From the NCBI RefSeq assembly GCF_900090225.1, contig NZ_FMHY01000002.1, positions 6,014,001 to 6,078,000 of the forward strand: a stretch of DNA of 64,000 nucleotides, in the 5' to 3' direction. A model generated the notes under the pieces. That model saw nothing but the letters and a program-made list of their open reading frames with translations, was not told the DNA's origin and ran no database searches. Positions within the stretch are counted from its first letter, which is position 1, and each line of letters starts with the position of its first letter. The position numbers and the translations under genes were made by a program. This document shows positions 58,701-64,000 of the stretch, piece by piece. Source of the stretch: Micromonospora eburnea (GTDB lineage: Bacteria; Actinomycetota; Actinomycetes; Mycobacteriales; Micromonosporaceae).

Positions 58701-59217
58701 TGATCGCGGCGGCGTTGGTGTGCCCGGCGACCGGTGACTGGATCAGCTCGCCGGAGCGGATGCCGATACCCTGCGCGGCGCCGGAGGCGTTGATGTCGAA
58801 GAAGTCGCCGTTGACGGCGGCCACCGCCCGGGAGCGGTCCACCGCGGCGCGCAGCGGCTCGTCCCGGGTGACCACGCCGGAGTTGACGTAGTCCACGGTG
58901 ACACCGCCGGAGAGATCGGCGGTGAGGGCGTCGGCACGCAGCCAGCCGGCGGCGTCGTACCGGTCGAAGGAGGTGAGGTCGAGCCCTGGGGCGACCGGAC
59001 GGGTGGTCTTCGCGGTCTCCAGGCCACCGGCCGGCTCCAGGCCGGCGGCGGCGAGGGTTACCGCCGGGTCAGGGCGGGAGGAGGCGGCCGGGGCGTCCTC
59101 GGCGGGAGTGGCGGTCTCGACCGCGGGCGCCGCGACGCCGGCCGGCACGGGTCCGGCCAGGGTGAGCACCGGGGTCAGCAGCAGGACGCCGGTGAGACGG
59201 GCGGATCGGGTACGCAT
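55774..59217 (-). CDS. Secreted phosphodiester glycosidase/metallophosphoesterase fusion
   Basis: 1147 residues with a signal peptide (MRTRSARLTGVLLLTPVLTLAG). An N-terminal phosphodiester-glycosidase (NAGPA/DUF2233) domain lies about 120-395, with AVNGDFFDINASG and ALNLDGGGSSTL. Beta-sandwich linkers follow (about 430-770). A calcineurin-like phosphoesterase lies about 790-1020, with VMSDAQF, IIDGDFVDT, GNHEIMG and NGHVGTFH supplying metal ligands, then a C-terminal Ig-like region. Probably breaks down extracellular phosphodiester-linked sugars or polymers. GTG/ATG choice: ATG at 59217. Secretion and domain families are clear; the substrate is not. Confidence 0.85.
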   Translation of the reverse strand: MRTRSARLTGVLLLTPVLTLAGPVPAGVAAPAVETATPAEDAPAASSRPDPAVTLAAAGLEPAGGLETAKTTRPVAPGLDLTSFDRYDAAGWLRADALTADLSGGVTVDYVNSGVVTRDEPLRAAVDRSRAVAAVNGDFFDINASGAAQGIGIRSGELIQSPVAGHTNAAAISPQGLGRIIQIGFEGSAVLPAGPVSLTQFNNMVQRDGVGVFTPLWGTYPRQRPVEGAARVVEVTVTGGRVATVASTAGEGPIPAGTTVLLGREAGADALAALRPGDPVDVSWRPKASDGSSPHAAVGGGNVLVRDGVVQSIADQSLAPRTSVGFSADGRKMIMLTVDGRQVDSRGVTQTEMGRMMLELGAANALNLDGGGSSTLLAREPGAAAVQVENSPSDGSERPVPNGLAIYAPQGSGRLTGYWLETAIDPTAAPGVAPIRGGRPDRVFPGLTRRLTAAGYDETYGPAAGAPHWRANPAAQGKVDDSGVFRATRPGRSTVTAWHGEARGTLDLTVLGPLDRIDATVDRLGLNDAGDAGLFGVVGFDAEGNTAPIEPADLRLEYDPDLLTVTPTADGNLSVKALGGTGSALVTVHVGTRTTVLPVTVGLTDVPVAGFDDAASWKFSQARASGAVAPAPGHTGTGLRMSYDFSQSTGTRAAYADPPAWIEVPGQPQAFGMWIKGGGTGEWPSLHLHDAQDTQFVLRGPYITWTGWRYVEFEVPSGVQYPVRVRRFYVAETDPDKQYKSEVVIDDLVARVPPTVQTPAEENRTDRVVLRDGTVDGAPWRFAVMSDAQFVAADPDSDLVAQARRTLREIRAAKPDFLIIDGDFVDTAYPADFALAKRILDEELGGELPYYYVPGNHEIMGAPIDNFRGVFGDTSRVFDHQGTRFVTLSTATGSLRGGGFDQVELLRHTLDAAAADPAVGSVAVLFHHPPRDPSPAQASQLGDRKEAALVEQWLADFQHRTGKGALMVNGHVGTFHAGRVDGVPYVINGNSGKNPSTPPQQGGFTGWTEFGVDPVTPQEAERARRDPLAAGPEWVEAEFHAHVDRLALAAPASAPVGVPVPVSATLTQPEGRTVPVAAPVSADWSGSPNLHIGGADGVKPWHVARFDPATGVLTALRPGAQVLLAVTVNDVRAEATVTLTAAEAPAA

Positions 59218-59305
59218 GGACGACAGTCAACCCGGAACCGTATAGAAGTTTCAAGAGGTCTCGGCCCAACTGAAGAAAAACTTCAGCCGTCGCCCCGGGT
59301 ACGCG

Positions 59306-59339
59306 CAGCGGGGCACGGCCGTTCGGCCGTGCCCCGCTG
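59306..59339 (-). terminator. Terminator of rho
   Basis: Perfect 15-bp arms CAGCGGGGCACGGCC (59306-59320 with 59325-59339) and GTTC tetraloop, 18 bp after the rho stop. Confidence 0.85.
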
Positions 59340-59357
59340 TGGGTCGCTCCGGTCAGC

Positions 59358-61400
59358 TCACTCGCCCGGCGTGGACTTCGCGATCTGCATCAGGAACTCG
59401 ATGTTCGTGCGGGACTGCTTGAGCCGGTCCAGCAGGAGGTCGAGCGCCGCCTGCGAGTCCAGCGAGTGCAGCACCTTCCGGAGCTTGTGGACGATGGCCA
59501 ACTCCTCCGGCGCGAGCAGGACCTCCTCCTTGCGCGTACCGGAGGGGTTGATGTCGATCGCCGGGAAGACCCGCTTGTCGGCGATCTTCCGGTCCAGCTT
59601 CAGCTCGGCGTTGCCGGTGCCCTTGAACTCCTCGAAGATGACCGTGTCCGCCATGGACCCGGTCTCCACCAGCGCGGTGGCGAGGATGGTCAGGGAGCCG
59701 CCGTTCTCGATGTTCCGCGCCGCGCCCAGGAAGCGCTTCGGCGGGTAGAGCGCGGTGGAGTCGATACCACCCGACATGATCCGGCCGCTGGCCGGCGCCG
59801 CCAGGTTGTACGACCGACCGAGCCGGGTCACCGAGTCGAGCAGCACGACCACGTCGTGCCCCAGCTCGACCAGGCGCTTCGCCCGCTCGATCGCCAGCTC
59901 CGCCACCGTGGTGTGGTCCTGCGGCGGCCGGTCGAACGTGGCCGCGATGACCTCGCCCTTCACCGACCGCTGCATGTCGGTGACCTCTTCCGGCCGCTCG
60001 TCGACCAGCACCACCATCAGGTGGCACTCCGGGTTGTTACGGGTGATCGCGTTCGCGATCGCCTGCAACACCATCGTCTTGCCCGCCTTCGGCGGCGAGA
60101 CGATCAGCGCCCGCTGGCCCTTGCCGATCGGCATGACCAGATCGATGACCCGGGTGGTCAGGATGTGCGGCTCGGTCTCCAGCCGCAGCCGCTCCTGCGG
60201 GTACAGCGGGGTGAGCTTGTAGAACTCCGGCCGACGCCGCGCCTCCTCCGGCTCCATCCCGTTGATGGTGTCCAGCCGGACCAGCGGGTTGTACTTGTCG
60301 CGCCGCTGCTCCCCCTCGCGGGCGGCCCGCACGGCACCGGTGATCGCGTCACCGCGGCGCAGGCCGTACTTCTTGATCTGGGACATCGAGACGTACACGT
60401 CGTTCGGGCCGGCCAGGTAGCCGGTGGTCCGGACGAAGGCGTAGTTGTCGAGAACGTCGATGATGCCGGCGACCGGGACGAGCACGTCGTCCTCGCCGAC
60501 CTGCGGCTCGCGGCCGCCCTCGCCGCCCTCGGCCCGCTCGCCGCGGCCCCGCCGGCGGTCCCGGAACCGGCTGCGCCGGCCACGCCGGCCGCCGCCCTCG
60601 CCGTCCTCGTCCCCGTCGTGGTCGCGCTCGGCCCGCTGGCCACGGTCGCCACGCTCGGCCCGCTCGGCCCGGTCGCCGTTGCGGTCGCCACGCTCGGCCC
60701 GGTCGCCGTTGCGGTCGCCACGCTCGGCCCGCTCGCCACGCTCGGCCCGCTCGCCACGCTCGCCACGCTCGGCCCGCTCGCCACGCTCGGCCCGCTCGCC
60801 GCTGCGCTCGGCCCGCTGCTCGCCGCCGCGCTCGGCCCGCTCCGCCCGCTCGGCCCGCTCACCGCTGCGCTCGGCCCGCTCGGCGCGCTCCCGGGTCCGG
60901 CTCTCGCCGCGTTCACCGCGCTCGGCCCGCTCGCCGGTCTCGGCGGCGGCCTCCTCGGTACGCGTCTCGGCAGGCCGGGCCTCGGTCGCCGCTGCCGCCG
61001 CGGCGGCCCGGCCACGCCGGCTCCGGGTACGCCCCTCGGTCGGCTCGGCGGCCGGTGCCGGCTCGGCAGGCCGGCGCTCGGTCTCGGCCCGCTCCTCGCG
61101 TACCTCGGCGTGCACCTCTTCCCGGGCAGGCGCGGTCGCTGCCGCGACCTCGGCGCGTGGTCGAGGGGTCCCGGCGGCGGCGCCGCCCTGCCGCTCGGTG
61201 ATCGCGCTGATCAGCTCGCCCTTGCGCATGCGAGCCGTACCGGAGATGCCGAGCGACGCGGCCAGGCTCTGAAGCTCCGGCAGCAGCATCGCCGACAGGC
61301 CGGTACCACTGCGCCGACGACGCGTGGGAGCGGCGGCGGTGGTGGTGGCATCGCCAGCGACGTTGGAAACATCCGACGTCACGTCGGTGGTGTCGCTCAA
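59358..61400 (-). CDS. rho: Transcription termination factor Rho with long N-terminal insert
   Basis: 680-residue RNA-dependent ATPase/helicase that terminates transcription. Rho N-terminal SAP-like part (about 35-70), a 235-residue low-complexity insert (about 70-305) dominated by ERAERGERGE-type repeats from about 155 to 260, RNA-binding domain (about 305-380, NYAFVRT), and the ATPase with SPPKAGKTM and LLDSVTRLGRSYN. TTG at 61400 follows GGAAGGAA and starts SDTTD, matching the Streptomyces Rho N-terminus as I recall it. Such inserts are known to add RNA binding in high-GC Gram-positives. Confidence 0.95.
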   Translation of the reverse strand: MSDTTDVTSDVSNVAGDATTTAAAPTRRRRSGTGLSAMLLPELQSLAASLGISGTARMRKGELISAITERQGGAAAGTPRPRAEVAAATAPAREEVHAEVREERAETERRPAEPAPAAEPTEGRTRSRRGRAAAAAAATEARPAETRTEEAAAETGERAERGERGESRTRERAERAERSGERAERAERAERGGEQRAERSGERAERGERAERGERGERAERGERAERGDRNGDRAERGDRNGDRAERAERGDRGQRAERDHDGDEDGEGGGRRGRRSRFRDRRRGRGERAEGGEGGREPQVGEDDVLVPVAGIIDVLDNYAFVRTTGYLAGPNDVYVSMSQIKKYGLRRGDAITGAVRAAREGEQRRDKYNPLVRLDTINGMEPEEARRRPEFYKLTPLYPQERLRLETEPHILTTRVIDLVMPIGKGQRALIVSPPKAGKTMVLQAIANAITRNNPECHLMVVLVDERPEEVTDMQRSVKGEVIAATFDRPPQDHTTVAELAIERAKRLVELGHDVVVLLDSVTRLGRSYNLAAPASGRIMSGGIDSTALYPPKRFLGAARNIENGGSLTILATALVETGSMADTVIFEEFKGTGNAELKLDRKIADKRVFPAIDINPSGTRKEEVLLAPEELAIVHKLRKVLHSLDSQAALDLLLDRLKQSRTNIEFLMQIAKSTPGE
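60620..60950. repeat. Short tandem repeats inside rho
   Basis: Degenerate 9-18 bp repeats of GCTCGGCCCGCTCGCCAC type on the plus strand, encoding the Arg/Glu/Gly-rich insert of Rho. Likely prone to copy-number change. Confidence 0.8.
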
Positions 61401-61695
61401 TGGATTCCTTCCCTCGATAGGCCGGGACTGCCCGGAGTCGAAACCAGGTGGCCGGGCGGCCTCGGTGCACCCGCCTCGCATGGACGCGTCGCGGGAGTCT
61501 GTGACACAGCAGCCGGTCGGTCTCCCGACTCACCAACGTCGGTGAGCAGGTCTCGCCGTCTGCGGCGACCTGCGGAAACTGCGGTGCGGCGTGGGCCTTT
61601 GGCAGGGGTGACGGGCTGACCGCCGAGAGCTTCGGGGGTGCGCCGCCCCGCAGGAAGATCGCGTGCTTCGCGGCTGTGCTGAGTCTAGAGCGTAA
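61401..61695 (-). promoter_or_regulatory. rho leader and upstream region
   Basis: 295 bp without a gene between thrB and rho. Contains a hairpin (61547-61559 with 61564-61574, GCAGGT...ACCTGC with CGCCG/CGGCG). Rho genes are often autoregulated in their leaders, so a long leader is expected; no promoter box is certain. Confidence 0.35.
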
Positions 61696-62640
61696 TCAAC
61701 TCTTCCGACCTGCGGCAACAGGGTCCCGCTCGGCGTGTCCAAGTCTACCCCGGGCAACCCGGGCGCCGCTGACATCTATCGGCAACTCCCAGCGCTGCCA
61801 ATCTGTTCCCGCAGTAAATCCCGCGGGCACCTCGGTCAACGCCAGCACGGTGGGGCCCGCCCCACTGACCACAGCCGCCACACCCGCCTCACGCAGCGCC
61901 GCGACCAGGGTGGCCGTTGCCGGCATCCCCTCGGCCCGGTAGCCCTGGTGCAACCGGTCGACGGTGGCCGGCAGCAGCAGCGCCGGAGCGGCGGTCAGCG
62001 CGTGCACCAGCAGCGCCGCCCGCCCGGCGGTCAGCGCCGCGTCGGCGTGCGGCACGGCGGCGGGCAGCGCGGCCCGGGCGGTGGCGGTCAGGCCCCGCTC
62101 GCCGGGCACGAAGACGGTGGGGCGCACGCCCGCCGCGACGGGCAGGGAGACCGCACGCGCCCCGGCGGGCTCCGTCCAGGCGATCGTGAACCCGCCGAGC
62201 AGGCAGGGCGCGACGTTGTCCGGGTGGCCCTCGATCTCCGCGGCCAGCCGGAGCGCGGCGACGTCGTCCAGCCGCGCGGCGCCCTCGTCGACCAGCGCAC
62301 GGGCCAACAGCACCCCGGCGACGATGGCCGCCGAGGAGGAACCGAGGCCCCGGGCCTGCGGGATCCGGTTGACGCACTCCACTGCCAGGCCGGGCGGCTG
62401 CGCGCCGAGCACGTCGAACGCGGCGCGCATCGACGCCACCACCAGGTGCCGGTCGTCCTCCGGTAACTCCCCGGCACCCTCACCGGTCACCGTCACCCGG
62501 ACGCCCCCGGTGGTCACCTCGGCCGCCACGTCGTCGTACATCCCCAGAGCCAACCCGAGGGCGTCGAAGCCGGGGCCCAGATTGGCGCTGGTGGCGGGCA
62601 CCCGGACCCGAACGGGGCCGGAGGCGAGAGTCATCGGCAC
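61696..62640 (-). CDS. thrB: Homoserine kinase
   Basis: 314-residue GHMP-family kinase; phosphorylates homoserine in threonine synthesis. VPATSANLGPGFDALGLALG, ATP loop PQARGLGSSSAAIVAG and GAGPTVLAL near the C-terminus. The GTG at 62640 lies six bases after TAGCAT (62647-62652, minus strand), a -10 box for a leaderless transcript; an ATG two codons on is possible. Upstream of rho in the same direction, the order seen in Streptomyces. Confidence 0.95.
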   Translation of the reverse strand: MPMTLASGPVRVRVPATSANLGPGFDALGLALGMYDDVAAEVTTGGVRVTVTGEGAGELPEDDRHLVVASMRAAFDVLGAQPPGLAVECVNRIPQARGLGSSSAAIVAGVLLARALVDEGAARLDDVAALRLAAEIEGHPDNVAPCLLGGFTIAWTEPAGARAVSLPVAAGVRPTVFVPGERGLTATARAALPAAVPHADAALTAGRAALLVHALTAAPALLLPATVDRLHQGYRAEGMPATATLVAALREAGVAAVVSGAGPTVLALTEVPAGFTAGTDWQRWELPIDVSGARVARGRLGHAERDPVAAGRKS

Positions 62641-62646
62641 CGGTTC

Positions 62647-62652
62647 ATGCTA
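62647..62652 (-). promoter_or_regulatory. -10 box of leaderless thrB
   Basis: TAGCAT on the minus strand, six bases before GTG 62640. Confidence 0.45.
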
Positions 62653-62710
62653 GGGCCCGGGACCGACCACACGTCGATTCGCCCGGACCGTGGGAAGTGA
62701 TCATCTCTGT

Positions 62711-62716
62711 TAGCCT
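62711..62716 (+). promoter_or_regulatory. -10 box of the small membrane protein gene
   Basis: TAGCCT, 28 bp before the GTG at 62745; a ribosome site TGGAGG follows. Confidence 0.4.
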
Positions 62717-62744
62717 GCCATGATCAACGGCACCTGGAGGCAAC

Positions 62745-63188
62745 GTGGACCAGATTCTTCCCACGATCCTGTCCGTCGCCGCCAAACTGCCCAGCATCGC
62801 GGTGCTGGTGATCGGCCTGGTGCTGGCCGCGATGCGTCGCGATCGGCTGCCCCGATCCGCCCGGGTCCTCCTGAGGTCCGGCGTCGTCGTACTGCTGGTG
62901 GTCGTGCTGGCGGCCCTGGCCTGGAATCTCGTCTTCAGCAACCTGGCTACCGCCGACTGGGTCCGCGACGGCGGCTACCAGCGCATCAGCCTGCTCGCCC
63001 TGCTCTTCGACGGGTTGGTCTCGGTCGGAAACCCGATCGGGTTCGGGCTGCTGATCGGCGCGGTCCTCGCCGGGCGGCGGCCCGCCGAACCGCCGGTCGA
63101 CCCGGTGCGGTCCGCGGCCGCGCCAGCGCCCCATCCAGCATCCACCGCGTCGGGCTGGGGCGGCAGCGCGCCGGGCGCCGGCCGGTAA
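62745..63188 (+). CDS. Small membrane protein of unknown function
   Basis: 147 residues with three hydrophobic segments (about 5-28, 43-65, 80-107) and a Pro/Ala-rich, disordered C-terminus. GTG at 62745 has TGGAGG at good spacing. No recognised family. Divergent from thrB. Confidence 0.65.
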   Translation: MDQILPTILSVAAKLPSIAVLVIGLVLAAMRRDRLPRSARVLLRSGVVVLLVVVLAALAWNLVFSNLATADWVRDGGYQRISLLALLFDGLVSVGNPIGFGLLIGAVLAGRRPAEPPVDPVRSAAAPAPHPASTASGWGGSAPGAGR

Positions 63189-63217
63189 CGGCACCGGGCT
63201 GCGGCTGACCCACGGCG

Positions 63218-64000
63218 TCAGGAGGCGCGGGTGGCCTCCGGCTCCGGCTCGGCCGCCGGCTCGGCGAGCGAGAGCCGCCGGGTGGCGAACCGCCACACGA
63301 CCGCGTAGACCACGGTGACCAGGCCGCAGCCGGCCAGCACGGTCCGCTCGCTCACCTGGTCCACCACCAGCGCCACCCCGAGCTGGCTGACCGAGATGGC
63401 CAGCGTCGCCAGCATCATGTCGGTGGCGAACACCCGGCCCCGCAGCCGGTCCGGCACCTCGCGCTGCAGGGCGTAGTTGGACAGCACCCAGTTGCTGCCG
63501 CCGCCGACGTGGGCCAGCAGGACCAGCACCAGCACCAGCGGGAACCAGCCGACCACCGACACCCCGACGTAGGCCAGGCCGTAGAGGGACATGGAGAGCG
63601 CCAGGCCGGTGAGCAGCCAGGCCCGGTTGGTGAGCACCCGCCGCATCAGGATCGGCCCGACCAGGGCGCCCGCGCCCCGGAAGGCGAAGAGCAGGCCGGT
63701 GCCGACCGAGCCGAGCCCGTACACCCCGGCGAGCAGCGGGAAGACGGTGAGCACGCCGTTGCCGAGGCCGACCCCCGACTTCACGGCGACCAGCGCCAGC
63801 ACCCGCGGCCGGTGCGCGATGTAGCGCAGCGCCTCGTGGATCGCCGGCCAGGTGCGCGGGTGCGGCAGCGCGGAGTCGCGGGGCGCCTGCAACGGCCGGC
63901 GGATCCGGGTGGCCAGGCCGGCGGCCGCCGCCAGGCCGCCCGCCGCCACCCAGAAGCTGACGTACGGGCCGGCGGCTGAGCTGAGCATGCCGCCGAGCGA
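63218..64000 (-). CDS. MFS transporter, 5' part outside the window
   Basis: About 260 C-terminal residues of a major facilitator: six membrane segments plus the end of the preceding loop. The motif NYALQREVPDRLRGRVFATDMML resembles the DHA1/enterobactin-exporter-like group. The open frame continues through position 64000, so the N-terminal half is missing. Substrate unknown. Confidence 0.82.
   Translation of the reverse strand, partial: SLGGMLSSAAGPYVSFWVAAGGLAAAAGLATRIRRPLQAPRDSALPHPRTWPAIHEALRYIAHRPRVLALVAVKSGVGLGNGVLTVFPLLAGVYGLGSVGTGLLFAFRGAGALVGPILMRRVLTNRAWLLTGLALSMSLYGLAYVGVSVVGWFPLVLVLVLLAHVGGGSNWVLSNYALQREVPDRLRGRVFATDMMLATLAISVSQLGVALVVDQVSERTVLAGCGLVTVVYAVVWRFATRRLSLAEPAAEPEPEATRAS

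Noticed and set aside
60620..60950. CRISPR-like or satellite array
   Set aside because: The short repeats are in frame within rho and encode its Arg/Glu/Gly insert; there are no spacers.

Overview
The window is very GC-rich chromosomal DNA from a filamentous actinomycete, most likely a member of the Micromonosporaceae (Micromonospora/Salinispora-like). This rests on codon use, frequent GTG/TTG starts, leaderless promoters with TANNNT -10 boxes, and a gene order that, as I remember it, parallels the Streptomyces coelicolor core around rho, prfA, atp, nucS, scy/filP, mce, meaB and icmA. The species assignment is inference.

Left third (1-30 kb): a YbbN-like thioredoxin (cut by the edge), then an acyl-CoA island. 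It holds isobutyryl-CoA mutase large subunit (icmA), an acetoacetyl-CoA thiolase coupled to the mutase chaperone meaB, an Asp23-family protein, methylmalonyl/ethylmalonyl-CoA epimerase (mce), crotonyl-CoA carboxylase/reductase (ccr), a tandem 3-hydroxyacyl-CoA dehydrogenase, ethylmalonyl-CoA mutase (meaA/ecm), 3-hydroxybutyryl-CoA dehydrogenase (hbd) and a cobalamin adenosyltransferase. Together these build C4-C5 CoA esters from acetyl-CoA and rearrange them with coenzyme B12. An 18-bp motif recurs in the promoters of icmA, thiolase/mce, ccr, meaA and hbd. Between these genes lie two DivIVA-type hendecad coiled-coil proteins, an AI-2E family permease, hydrolases, an ECF sigma factor with a membrane partner, an aldehyde dehydrogenase, nucS, an ABC exporter and murA.

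Middle (21.8-36 kb): a secreted lysozyme-like hydrolase gene is present twice (21.9 and 34.4 kb, same strand, identical proteins). Each copy has the same terminator, a conserved leader and an upstream non-coding tract carrying a 74-bp imperfect palindrome. Between the copies are the meaA-to-hbd genes, murA, pduO, a DedA protein, a two-component system and a methyltransferase.

Right half (36-64 kb): the ATP synthase cluster runs leftwards from glyA/atpI to atpD. A terminator and an LCP-family cell-wall ligase gene then separate atpC and a DUF2550 gene from the rest. Upstream are a bifunctional penicillin-binding protein, a low-molecular-weight phosphatase, tsaC, prmC, a diguanylate cyclase, prfA, rpmE, a T4-Pnkp-like kinase/phosphatase, a 1147-residue secreted glycosidase/phosphoesterase, rho with a long Arg/Glu/Gly-rich insert, thrB, a small membrane protein and the end of an MFS transporter.

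A GGGGCCCC/TTAAC palindromic element recurs at four 3' gene ends (875, 23531, 27441, 55689) and probably acts as a terminator. No tRNA, rRNA, CRISPR array, transposase or prophage gene was seen.
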